Positions 31,558 through 40,048 of a stretch of DNA of 64,000 nucleotides are shown here, piece after piece. The notes beneath the pieces are model-generated. The model was not told where the DNA came from, made no database searches, and saw only the letters and a program-made list of their open reading frames with translations. The DNA is taken from assembly GCF_029223885.1 (NCBI RefSeq), contig NZ_CP119409.1, forward strand, positions 2,630,001 through 2,694,000. The letters are read 5' to 3'. This stretch comes from Pararhizobium gei. GTDB lineage: Bacteria; Pseudomonadota; Alphaproteobacteria; Rhizobiales; Rhizobiaceae. The translations under genes and the position numbers were made by a program. Numbering within the stretch: position 1 is the first letter of the stretch; every line of letters starts with the position of its first letter.

Positions 31558-34008
31558 CTAGCCGTTGCCCTGGCAGGATTGAAGATCGAAGGCCACGAAG
31601 CGCGGAACGTTGCCGGGTGGATTCTTCGGGGTAAAGCGGATGATGCGGCTGTCTCCTGCCGTCAGGTCGAAAGCATTGTCGCTGTAGCGGCCTTCGATAT
31701 CGGCCTCGATCATCACATGCAGAGCAAGGCCGGATGCCGAAACCTCGACATCGTAGGTGCCGTTGCCCGCTGGACGTGCCGAGATGGAAAGGCCGGACGG
31801 TTCAAGATCCAGGGCTTTATAGCTTCCCTGCACATGATGCCCCTCGCCGCGCATTCCGTTCGAGGCCTCGAAAGACCAAAAGAGCAGCATGTCGGGGGAT
31901 ATGTCGGAGGCAGCGATCGTCAGCAATGGTGCGGCCCGGTCGGGGCTGCAGGTTCCGGCTGCCGCCGTCAGCGGCTGCTTTTCGCCGGCGAGCGACACCA
32001 GGAAGGTTTGCAGTTCGACGGTGACCGGTTCAGCGGTGTCGTTGACCATGGAGAGGCTGATCGTCTCGCCGTCGTCCGACGGGATGGCAGCGACGGCGAC
32101 CGGCTGGAAGAACCGGCGCGCCATATAGTGCATGGCCTTCCAGTTCCCGCCGTAGTCGAGGCTGGCCCAGGAGGCGACCGGCCAGGTGTCGTTGAGCTGC
32201 CAGTAGAGCGTGCCCATGCAATGGGGTTTCAGCGACCGCCAGAAATCGACGGCCGTGCGGATCGCCAGCCCCTGCTGGATCTGGCTGAGATAGACGAAAC
32301 TGGCGAAATCCTTGGGGAATCGGAAATAGCGGAACATGGTGCCGGCGATACGCTCGTTGCCGCCGACATTCTTCTGATGAGCTTCCATGACGGGAGACGC
32401 AACGTTCAGGTCCTTCTGCTCGGCGAACTGCCTGACGATCGGCATCGAGGTATAGGACTGAAAGCCGAATTCGGAGCAGAAGCGCGGCCGCACCGTACGG
32501 TAGTTGTCGAACGACTTGTTCTCGTGCCAGACCGACCAATAATGCATGTCGCCGGAACCATCGGCATGCCAGGCATCACCGAAGTTGAGATAGCCGACCG
32601 ACGGACTCGACGGCCACCAGATAGCGTCAGGTGCCGCGGCCTTGAAGCTGGTCTCGATGACGCGGTTGAGGCGGTCGTAAGACACGAGATAGCGGTCGCG
32701 ATCCCTGCGGCTTTCCTCGAACCAGGTCAGTGCGCCCACCAGTTCGTTGTCGCCGCACCACAGGACGATCGACGGGTGGGACGAAAGCCGCTTGACCTGA
32801 TAATCGACCTCCACGGCGACATTGTCGAGGAAGTCCGGCGTCGATGGATAGAGGTTGCAGGCGAACATGAAATCCTGCCAAACCATCAGCCCGAGGCGGT
32901 CGCAGAGATCGTAGAACCAGTCCGGCTCATAGAAGCCGCCGCCCCAGACACGGATCATGTTCATATTGGCATCGACCGCCGAACGCAGCAGATCCTCGAC
33001 GGCCTCCGGCGTCACCCGCCCGGCCAGCGCATCGGCCGGAATCCAATTGGCACCGCGGCAGAAGATTTCGCGCCCGTTCACCCGAAAGGCAAAACGGCTG
33101 CCCGCCTCGTCCTTGTCCGTCAAAAGCTCGACGGTGCGAAAACCGATCTGGTGGGTGATGCTGTCGCCGGCAAGCGAAACCGTGAGTTCCGAGAGCGCCT
33201 GCTCGCCGCTGCCCGCCGGCCACCAGAGGCTGGGCTCATCGACCACAAAGACATGGGTGACCTCGGTCTGGCCTGGATTGACGCCCCAATCGAGATGTTC
33301 TCTCATCCCGTTCAGAGAGAAATCCAGGCCTACGACACCCGGCTCTTCCGCAAAAAGCGAAACCGTGACTTGCAGATCCACAGCACCGCCCGGCTGCGGT
33401 ACCTGTCGCGTCTGCACATGCTCGATACGCGCAGCGCCGAGCTTCTTCAGAGCGACGACCCCGTAGATGCCGAGCGGCGCAATGGCGATGTTCCAGTCCC
33501 AGCCAAAATGGCATTGCGGCTTGCGCAGCATATTGCCGTTGGCAATCGGTGAATTGCCTGTGGAATAAGGAACGTAGAAAGGCTGCGCCGCCTGGCGTTC
33601 CGCTGCCGCTGCAATGGAAGAGTGGATCACGACCCGCAGCCGGTTGCCACCGGCCACGAGGACCGAACCGACCGATGGCCGGTACCGGCGAAAACTGTTG
33701 TCGGCCTCCAGCACCAGCTCATCATTGATATAGACGGATGCAACGGTATCGAGGCCGTCTATATCGAGATACCAGGCACCAGAGAGATCGCCGCCATCCA
33801 GATCGAAGGTTCGCTCCAGCACCCAGTCCTTCCGTGCCACCCACTGCACATCGTCTTCGGTACGGCCCGCATAGGGATCACCGATCATCCCCGCCGTCTG
33901 CAACGCGGTGTGCACATCGCCCGGAATGGCCATTGTCAGCGCGTGGCTGTTGTCCAGCGATGCGAGCAGCCAGTCGCCGGATAGATCAATGATGTTTTGC
34001 GTGGTCAT
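31558..34008 (-). CDS. Beta-mannosidase, glycoside hydrolase family 2
   Basis: Removes beta-linked mannose from short oligosaccharides. 816 aa with the family's five-domain build: N-terminal sugar-binding domain (MTTQNIIDLSGDWLLASL), Ig-like domains, and the catalytic TIM-barrel (about 300-590). The acid/base Glu is in VLWCGDNELVGAL (residues about 415-427) and the nucleophile Glu in RFCSEFGFQSY (about 506-516). No signal peptide, so the substrate is taken up first. It shares the operon with the oxidoreductase and isomerase downstream. An intergenic RIME-like repeat lies between it and the ABC ATPase gene upstream. Confidence 0.9.
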   Translation of the reverse strand: MTTQNIIDLSGDWLLASLDNSHALTMAIPGDVHTALQTAGMIGDPYAGRTEDDVQWVARKDWVLERTFDLDGGDLSGAWYLDIDGLDTVASVYINDELVLEADNSFRRYRPSVGSVLVAGGNRLRVVIHSSIAAAAERQAAQPFYVPYSTGNSPIANGNMLRKPQCHFGWDWNIAIAPLGIYGVVALKKLGAARIEHVQTRQVPQPGGAVDLQVTVSLFAEEPGVVGLDFSLNGMREHLDWGVNPGQTEVTHVFVVDEPSLWWPAGSGEQALSELTVSLAGDSITHQIGFRTVELLTDKDEAGSRFAFRVNGREIFCRGANWIPADALAGRVTPEAVEDLLRSAVDANMNMIRVWGGGFYEPDWFYDLCDRLGLMVWQDFMFACNLYPSTPDFLDNVAVEVDYQVKRLSSHPSIVLWCGDNELVGALTWFEESRRDRDRYLVSYDRLNRVIETSFKAAAPDAIWWPSSPSVGYLNFGDAWHADGSGDMHYWSVWHENKSFDNYRTVRPRFCSEFGFQSYTSMPIVRQFAEQKDLNVASPVMEAHQKNVGGNERIAGTMFRYFRFPKDFASFVYLSQIQQGLAIRTAVDFWRSLKPHCMGTLYWQLNDTWPVASWASLDYGGNWKAMHYMARRFFQPVAVAAIPSDDGETISLSMVNDTAEPVTVELQTFLVSLAGEKQPLTAAAGTCSPDRAAPLLTIAASDISPDMLLFWSFEASNGMRGEGHHVQGSYKALDLEPSGLSISARPAGNGTYDVEVSASGLALHVMIEADIEGRYSDNAFDLTAGDSRIIRFTPKNPPGNVPRFVAFDLQSCQGNG

Positions 34009-34047
34009 GCTGAATACCCGATATGTTTTCGTGTCCGAGGAGGTATA

Positions 34048-34175
34048 TGCCCCTCTGTCCTTCCGGCGAATCTCCCCTTCATGGGGCGGTATCGGCCGCT
34101 AGAATGCCGTGCGATGGCGGCAGCTTCCATGCCTCTTGAGGGCGAGATGCCAGCATCGCGAACAGGGGGTAAGCC
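34048..34175. repeat. Degenerate RIME-like palindromic repeat
   Basis: Two inverted arms, GCCCCTCTGTCCTTCCGGCG with TCTCCCCTTCATGGGG (34049-34086) and CTTGAGGGCGAGATGCCAGC with ACAGGGGGTAAGC (34135-34175), show the CTCTGT...CTCCCC core of rhizobial RIME repeats found also near and inside cobN, but with more mismatches. Located between the beta-mannosidase and ABC ATPase genes. Confidence 0.6.
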
Positions 34176-34195
34176 CACAACAACCGTTCACCCGA

Positions 34196-35287
34196 CTAGA
34201 TGCGGTCCTCTGTCACGGCGTCGAAGACCGAGGCCATTGCCATGTCGAAACTGATTTTCACCGCCGTACCGGGCGTATAGCGGCGGGATCCGGCAATCCG
34301 GACCGACATGGTCTGCCCGGCATGTTTCAGCCACAGCAGGTTGTCGGCTCCCATCGGCTCCTCGATATCGACGACCGCATCGTGAACCTCGAAGCCCGAC
34401 ACACGCTCATCCACTTTGACATGTTCCGGGCGAACACCGAGCACGACCTTGCGGCCGGCTTCCAACGGACCGCGGGCAGGATAAGTCTCCATGCCAAAAT
34501 CGACGCCCTTGACCTCGATTACCTTTCGCCCAGCCTTCTCCCTGATCTCGCCGTGGAAGAAATTCATCGATGGCGATCCGATGAAACCTGCAACAAAGAG
34601 GTTTTCGGGAAAATTGTAGATCGTCATGGGATCGGCGAGTTGCTGGATGACGCCGCTTTTCATGACGGCAATCCGGTCGGCAAGCGTCAAGGCTTCGATC
34701 TGGTCATGGGTGACATAGATCATCGTGTTCTTCAGCGCCTGGTGGAGACGCTTGATTTCGACACGCAGTTCGGACCGCAGCTTGGCGTCCAGATTGGACA
34801 GAGGCTCGTCGAACAGGAAGACATCGACATCCCGCACCAGCGCCCGGCCGATGGCCACACGCTGACGCTGGCCACCCGACAGTTCCGACGGCTTGCGCTT
34901 CAGGAGTGGCTGGATCTGCAGGATTTCAGCAGCGCGCGCGACACGCTTGTCGATTTCCGCCTGCGGCAGCTTGGCGACGCGCAGGCCAAAGGAAAGGTTC
35001 TTCTCCACGGTCATCTGCGGGTAGAGCGCATAGGACTGGAACACCATGCCAATGCCCCGATCCTTGGGTTCTTCCCAGGTGACATTCTTGTCCTTGATGA
35101 AGATCTGGCCGCCGGTGACGTCGAGAAGACCTGCGATGCAGTTCAAAAGCGTGGACTTGCCGCAGCCGGACGAGCCAAGCAGGACGAGGAATTCACCGTC
35201 TTTGATGTCGATGTTCAACGTATCGAGCACGGTAACCGCGCCGAAACTCAACGACAGATCCTTGACGGAAACGCTGACGTTATTCAT
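34196..35287 (-). CDS. Sugar ABC transporter ATP-binding protein (UgpC/MsmK type)
   Basis: Powers the sugar importer. 363 aa. Walker A is GSSGCGKST (residues about 36-44), signature LSGGQRQRVAIGRAL (about 134-148), Walker B VFLFDEPLSNLDAKL. The last 120 residues form the MalK-like regulatory domain. It is the last subunit of the transporter group and reads in the same operon as the two permeases, followed by the RIME-like repeat and the catabolic genes. Likely substrate: beta-mannoside oligosaccharides from context. Confidence 0.9.
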   Translation of the reverse strand: MNNVSVSVKDLSLSFGAVTVLDTLNIDIKDGEFLVLLGSSGCGKSTLLNCIAGLLDVTGGQIFIKDKNVTWEEPKDRGIGMVFQSYALYPQMTVEKNLSFGLRVAKLPQAEIDKRVARAAEILQIQPLLKRKPSELSGGQRQRVAIGRALVRDVDVFLFDEPLSNLDAKLRSELRVEIKRLHQALKNTMIYVTHDQIEALTLADRIAVMKSGVIQQLADPMTIYNFPENLFVAGFIGSPSMNFFHGEIREKAGRKVIEVKGVDFGMETYPARGPLEAGRKVVLGVRPEHVKVDERVSGFEVHDAVVDIEEPMGADNLLWLKHAGQTMSVRIAGSRRYTPGTAVKISFDMAMASVFDAVTEDRI

Positions 35288-35291
35288 GCAC

Positions 35292-36224
35292 TCACCCTTT
35301 CACTGCGCCGGCGGCGATACCGCGGACGAAAAGCCGCCCGGAAACAAAATAGACGAACAGCGGAACGGCACCGGTCAGGATGGTTGCCGCCATGTTGACG
35401 TTGTATTCCTTCACGCCCTGGACTGAATTGACGATATTGTTGAGCTGGACGGTCATCGGGTAATATTCCGGGCGGGTGAAGACCACGCCGAACAGAAAGT
35501 CGTTCCAGATGCCGGTGACCTGCAGGATCATGGCCACCACGAAGATCGGCAGAGACATCGGCAGCATGATCTTGAAGTAGATCGTCCAGAACCCGGCGCC
35601 ATCGACGCGCGCCGCCTTGAACAGTTCCTCCGGCAGCGAGGTGAAGTAGTTGCGGAACAACAGCGTGAGGATCGGCATGCCGAAGATCGTGTGAACGATG
35701 ATCAGACCGGTCAGCGAACCGTAGAGGCCCATTTCCCTCAGCACGATGACGATCGGATATATCATGACCTGATAGGGAATGAAGGCACCGACGATCAGGA
35801 TCGTGAAGAAGAAATCCGCGCCCTTGAAGCGCCAGTTTGCCAGCGCATAGCCGTTGATCGACGCGATCACGATCGAGACGAGCGTTGAGGGAATGGTGAT
35901 GCGTACGGAGTTCCAGAAGCCTCGCGACAGGCCATCGCAATTGAGGCCCGTGCAGGCGCTCGACCAAGCTTTGATCCAGGGTTCGAAAGTGATTTCGACA
36001 GGTGGCGAGAAGATATTGCCGAGTCGGATTTCCGGCATGCCCTTGAGCGATGTCACGACCATCACGTAAAGCGGCAATAGATAGTAGCAGGCGAACAGCA
36101 GCAGCGTGCCGTAGATCATGATGTTCCGCGGCGAAAATGTCGGGCGGGGCTTCTTGCCGCTCGGTCCTTGCACCTGTCTTGAGGCCGAACCGGCCGGACC
36201 TCCAAAAGCTCGTGTATCAGCCAC
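35292..36224 (-). CDS. Sugar ABC transporter permease, MalG type
   Basis: Inner-membrane subunit of the carbohydrate importer, 310 aa, with about six hydrophobic segments. The EAA-type ATPase contact loop reads EELFKAARVDGAGFWTIYF (near residues 210-228). The N-terminus is hydrophilic and Ala/Pro-rich before the first membrane segment (about 33-55). It overlaps the MalF-type permease gene by eight bases (36217-36224) and lies four bases from the ATPase start, so the three subunits are made together. Confidence 0.88.
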   Translation of the reverse strand: MADTRAFGGPAGSASRQVQGPSGKKPRPTFSPRNIMIYGTLLLFACYYLLPLYVMVVTSLKGMPEIRLGNIFSPPVEITFEPWIKAWSSACTGLNCDGLSRGFWNSVRITIPSTLVSIVIASINGYALANWRFKGADFFFTILIVGAFIPYQVMIYPIVIVLREMGLYGSLTGLIIVHTIFGMPILTLLFRNYFTSLPEELFKAARVDGAGFWTIYFKIMLPMSLPIFVVAMILQVTGIWNDFLFGVVFTRPEYYPMTVQLNNIVNSVQGVKEYNVNMAATILTGAVPLFVYFVSGRLFVRGIAAGAVKG

Positions 36225-37119
36225 GCTTGCGTCCTCCGAATTCCAGATAGGCCCATGGCACGATGATAATGGCGACGGTGATCAGCATCATGGTCGATGC
36301 CGCGAAACCCTGGCCGAGATTTTGTGCCTGGAACATGTAATCGTAGACATATTTGGCGGGCACTTCCGAGGAGATGCCGGGACCGCCGCTGGTCTGCGCC
36401 ACGACGAGATCGTAGACCCGGACGATACCGCTGGCGATGATCACGAGCGTGGTGATGAAAACCGGGCGCATCATGGGAATGACGATGAGCAGATAGGTTT
36501 TCCACATCGGAATCCCGTCTACGCGGGACGCTTTCCAGATGTCCTCATCGATCCCGCGCAGGCCGGCGAGCATCAGGCACATGACAAGCCCCGTTCCCTG
36601 CCAGAGCGCGGCAATGAGGATGCCATAAATGACGATACTTTGATTATAGAGAGGGTCGAAGGCAAAGCTCGTCCAGCCCAGCGACCGCACCACCGACTGG
36701 ATTCCGAATTCCGGGTTGAGAACCCATTGCCAGACAAGGCCTGTGACGATGAAGGACAGCGCGAAAGGATACAGAAAGATTGTGCGAAACGTGTTCTCGA
36801 AGCGGATTTTCTGGTCCATCAACGCGGCAAGGATAAAACCGATCGTGAGGCTGAAGATCAGCGAGAAAACACCGTAGACCGCAAGATTCTCGATCGACAC
36901 CAGCCAGCGGGGCGCGGACCAGAGGCGCTCATACTGGTCGAGACCGACAAAATTCAATCGCGGCAGCAACTTGGAATTCGTGAAAGAATAAAAGACCGTC
37001 CAGAGCGTCCCGCCGAGAAAAATAACAACAGCGGTCAGCATCATGGGAATGGAGGCAATCTTGGAATTAAGATTGCGCAGCAACTGGTTCGGCCGGCCGG
37101 CATGCGCTTGGCCCGTCAT
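36217..37119 (-). CDS. Sugar ABC transporter permease, MalF type
   Basis: Partner membrane subunit, 300 aa, with about six hydrophobic segments. The EAA loop EDIWKASRVDGIPMWKTYLL lies near residues 200-219. It overlaps the MalG-type gene by eight bases, and its own start lies about 160 bases downstream of the binding protein stop. The order binding protein, MalF, MalG, ATPase is typical of CUT1-type transporters. The substrate is not readable from this subunit. Confidence 0.88.
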   Translation of the reverse strand: MTGQAHAGRPNQLLRNLNSKIASIPMMLTAVVIFLGGTLWTVFYSFTNSKLLPRLNFVGLDQYERLWSAPRWLVSIENLAVYGVFSLIFSLTIGFILAALMDQKIRFENTFRTIFLYPFALSFIVTGLVWQWVLNPEFGIQSVVRSLGWTSFAFDPLYNQSIVIYGILIAALWQGTGLVMCLMLAGLRGIDEDIWKASRVDGIPMWKTYLLIVIPMMRPVFITTLVIIASGIVRVYDLVVAQTSGGPGISSEVPAKYVYDYMFQAQNLGQGFAASTMMLITVAIIIVPWAYLEFGGRKRG

Positions 37120-37277
37120 GGATCACTCCTCTGCTGGATCGGTTATCGGGTAAGCCCCGGGGCAATCGTGCTACGACCCTGCCTCGCTCACGCCACCGCC
37201 GCATCGACGACACGGCGACGGTTGAGCCTGGGTTCTGCCGGCCCGCCTTGCGGAGCCGGCATCACACGTGAGATCGG

Positions 37278-38513
37278 TCAATCGGCGGCTGCGATGATGT
37301 CCGCAAAGCGCTTCTGCGCATCTTCCGGCGTCATGGACGCGGTCGCAAAGAACTCGGAGAAAAGATCTTCCGTTTGCTTCTGCGTGTCGGCGGAGACCAT
37401 CTGGTCGGTGCTGGTCACGACATTGCCCTTGGCAAGGATTTCCAGACCCTTCTTCATGCAGTCGTTTGCAGCGGCAAGATCGACATCGCCGCGAACAGGA
37501 AGCGAGCCTTTCTTCAGATTGAAGGCGACCTGAGTTTTTGGATCAAGCAGCGTCGATGCCAGCGCCTCCTGCGCCTTTGCCTTTTCCTCGTCCTCCAGCA
37601 GCGGGAAATAGAAGGCGTCGCCACCGGTGGAGATGATTTCGTTCACACCGAGACCCGGAAGGCAGGTGTAGTCCGTGCCGGCTTTCTGACCCGCCAGTTG
37701 GAACTCGCCCTGTGCCCAATCGCCCATGATCTGACCGGCAGCCTTGCCGGTGATCACGAGATTGGTCGCCTGGTTCCAATCCTGGACATTGCTCCCTTTG
37801 GACAGGCGGCGCGCATCGTCGGCCGCCTTAAACACTTTTGCCATCTCGGCGCCGCCTGCCGCCTCGGCGTCCTTGTCAGCAAAAACCTTCTGGTACAGAT
37901 CCTTGCCGCCGATCGCGATCATGAGAACGCCAAAAGCGCCATTGGCCTGCCAGGCCTGACCACCGACAGCCAGAGGGATGATCCCGGCCTTTTCAAGAGC
38001 CGGACCCGCCGCAACGAATTCGTCCCAGTTTTTCGGAACCTCGACGCCAGCCTGTTTGAACGCCGCATTCGAAAGCCACAACCATTGCCAGGAATGAATA
38101 TTGACCGGCGCGCAATAGATCTTGCCGTCGATCGTGCAGGAGTCGAGCAGGCTGATCGGCTTGATGATATCCTTCCAGTTTTCCCGGGTCGCGACATCGG
38201 TCAGGTCGCGAATAAGTCCGGACTGAACCAGTTCTTCTGCCTGACGGCCATGATTGAACTGGGTTGCCCCCATCGGATCACCGCCTGTGAGGCGGCTGAC
38301 CATGATCGGCCGCGCCGTACTACCGCCGCCGGCAATGGCTCCATCGACCCATTTATTGCCGGTCGCATCGAAAGCCTTGGCCAGCTCGGCGACGGCCGCA
38401 GCCTCACCACCCGAGGTCCACCAATGGGTCACCTCAAGATCGGCAGCACGGACCGCACCAAGCGGAAATACGACAGTCGCCGCCAGGACAGCAGCCAACA
38501 AACGCAATTTCAT
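37278..38513 (-). CDS. Sugar ABC transporter binding protein (CUT1 type)
   Basis: Periplasmic sugar-binding protein, 411 aa, leading the transport operon. ATG at 38513 follows GAGGGAGG; longer frame upstream is rejected. Signal peptide MKLRLLAAVLAATVVFPLGA ends near VRAAD. The mature protein opens LEVTHWWTSGGEAAAVAELA, the family 1 pattern (HWWTSGGE). The His/Trp-rich segment VNIHSWQWLWLSNAAFKQAG lies in the ligand cleft. It resembles rhizobial binding proteins for glucosides or mannosides; context favours mannosides. A LacI-type operator lies 20-29 bases upstream of its start. Confidence 0.9.
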   Translation of the reverse strand: MKLRLLAAVLAATVVFPLGAVRAADLEVTHWWTSGGEAAAVAELAKAFDATGNKWVDGAIAGGGSTARPIMVSRLTGGDPMGATQFNHGRQAEELVQSGLIRDLTDVATRENWKDIIKPISLLDSCTIDGKIYCAPVNIHSWQWLWLSNAAFKQAGVEVPKNWDEFVAAGPALEKAGIIPLAVGGQAWQANGAFGVLMIAIGGKDLYQKVFADKDAEAAGGAEMAKVFKAADDARRLSKGSNVQDWNQATNLVITGKAAGQIMGDWAQGEFQLAGQKAGTDYTCLPGLGVNEIISTGGDAFYFPLLEDEEKAKAQEALASTLLDPKTQVAFNLKKGSLPVRGDVDLAAANDCMKKGLEILAKGNVVTSTDQMVSADTQKQTEDLFSEFFATASMTPEDAQKRFADIIAAAD

Positions 38514-38951
38514 GAGTTTTTCCTCCCTCACTGTAACGTTACCGTAAAAACTTAGTTGAAAGGATTTCGAGACGCAACAGTCAGCGCTAAAATTTTCTTG
38601 GGAAAAGGTCAAGTACAATCTAAGGTTACAAGATATCCGTATGCAAGAAGATCGAGACGTCTTGATCAGATCCGGCTGTTATCCGTTTTTTTTTCAAGAT
38701 ATTCGATGATTATTGTGCTTTCCTCCTTATTTCTTCGGTCAAAAAATCTCGCGTTTGCACAAAATTTTTTTGCACTGCAATATTCAACTTCGTGTTTAAG
38801 TTTAGTATCGGGCGTCAAAAAAAGCACTCGACAATCTTCCTGCATCGTTACAGTTTCGCGAAATCATACGAGCGCAGGACGAGTTTCACTTGGCCGTATT
38901 TTTCATATAGGGCATAGGTCGCCATAGAGCGCAGGAGAAGAGGCATCGGGC
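38514..38951. promoter_or_regulatory. Divergent control region with LacI-type operators
   Basis: AT-rich DNA between the binding protein gene (minus) and the LacI gene (plus). GTAACGTTAC (38533-38542) is a perfect ten-base palindrome with a central CG, as in LacI-family operators, just before the binding protein start. TTTCGCGAAA (38854-38863), also perfect, lies 88 bases before the regulator start. Apart from these and T-rich runs, I see no gene here. Confidence 0.55.
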
Positions 38952-39977
38952 ATGGATGACAAGACCACGAGGAGGCCGGCCCTGCCGCCATCGTTGCAGG
39001 ATCGCCCGACTTTGAAGACGATCGCCTTTATGACGGGGCTTGGCATTACCACTGTATCGCGCGCCCTGAAGGATGCGTCCGATATCGGTGCCGAAACCAA
39101 ACAGCGTGTCCGGCTTGTGGCGCAGCAGGTGGGTTACCAGCCGAACCGGGCGGGCGTCCGCCTTCGGACAGGCAAGACCAATGTCATCAGCCTCGTACTG
39201 TCGCTTGAGGAAGAGGTCATGGGACTGACGAGCCCTATCGTCGTCGGCATTTCGGAAATCCTCGCATCGACGCCCTACCATCTGGTGATTACGCCCTATC
39301 GGACATCAAAGGACGCCCTTCAGCCAGTTCGGTACGTTCTCGACACAAGTGCCGCCGACGGCGTGATCATTTCCCGTACCGAGCCGAAAGATCCACGCGT
39401 TGCGCTGATGATGGAGAGGAACTTCCCCTTCGCCACCCATGGCCGGACCGATATGGGACTTGTTCATCCATACCACGACTTCGACAACGAGGGCTTCGCC
39501 TATGAATCCGTGCGGCGGCTGGCCGCTCTCGGGCGAAGGAAACTGGTGCTTCTGCAACCACCGCCGCATCTCACCTTCCATCGCCACATGCGCAGCGGCT
39601 TTGATCGCGGCATACGCGATTTCGGCCTTGAGTCCGTCGCGCTCGACATCGTCGATCTCGACAGCAGCCTTCTGGAGATACGGGCCGCCTTCGAGACGCT
39701 GATGCGTGCTGAGGACGCGCCGGACGGCATCGTCTCAGGCTCAGGCGCCGGCTCGATTGCGGTCGTGGCCGGGCTGGAATCGGCTGGAAAAAAGTTGAAA
39801 CGCGACGTCGACATGGTCTCAAAAGTGCCGAGCGATTTCCTGAGCTGGCTGCGGCCGGAACTCATCACCATGAACGAAGATATTCGCCATGCAGGCAGGG
39901 AGCTTGCAAAGGCCGTAATCGGCCGCATTGCCGGGCTGCCCGCCGTCGAACTTCAGAGCTTGAGCAAGGCACTCTGA
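38952..39977 (+). CDS. LacI-family transcriptional regulator
   Basis: Repressor of the sugar operon by context. 341 aa. Residues 20-45 form the helix-turn-helix and hinge start (LKTIAFMTGLGITTVSRALK); the hinge region (about 60-70, NRAGVRLRTGKT) and a periplasmic-binding-protein-like core follow. The first 15 residues are a basic Pro-rich extension. It is divergent from the binding protein gene with palindromic sites between. The inducer is presumably a product of the imported sugar. It is followed by a GC-rich hairpin shared with the gnd gene. Confidence 0.87.
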   Translation: MDDKTTRRPALPPSLQDRPTLKTIAFMTGLGITTVSRALKDASDIGAETKQRVRLVAQQVGYQPNRAGVRLRTGKTNVISLVLSLEEEVMGLTSPIVVGISEILASTPYHLVITPYRTSKDALQPVRYVLDTSAADGVIISRTEPKDPRVALMMERNFPFATHGRTDMGLVHPYHDFDNEGFAYESVRRLAALGRRKLVLLQPPPHLTFHRHMRSGFDRGIRDFGLESVALDIVDLDSSLLEIRAAFETLMRAEDAPDGIVSGSGAGSIAVVAGLESAGKKLKRDVDMVSKVPSDFLSWLRPELITMNEDIRHAGRELAKAVIGRIAGLPAVELQSLSKAL

Positions 39978-39996
39978 CATCCGCCGGCGGAATTCA

Positions 39997-40023
39997 AAGC
40001 CGCGCGAACCTATCGCGCGGCTT
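39997..40023. terminator. Bidirectional hairpin between lacI and gnd
   Basis: AAGCCGCGCGA (39997-40007) and TCGCGCGGCTT (40013-40023) form a perfect 11-base GC-rich stem between convergent genes. No long T run, but its position between two stops suits a terminator. Confidence 0.6.
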
Positions 40024-40048
40024 GAAGATCGTTCCAGTCTGATTGCAC

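Noticed and set aside
29304..31634. Long open frame of 776 codons on the plus strand
   Set aside because: It is antisense to the reductase, oxidoreductase and isomerase genes, which have strong family matches; high G+C DNA often leaves the opposite strand open.
31519..33552. 677-codon plus-strand frame
   Set aside because: Antisense to the beta-mannosidase gene, whose domain pattern is clear; no domain in the antisense frame.
38686..38694. Run of nine Ts after an imperfect palindrome, as a terminator
   Set aside because: The palindrome GATCGAGACGTCTTGATC lies about 20 bases away and has a mismatch, so no proper stem precedes the T run.
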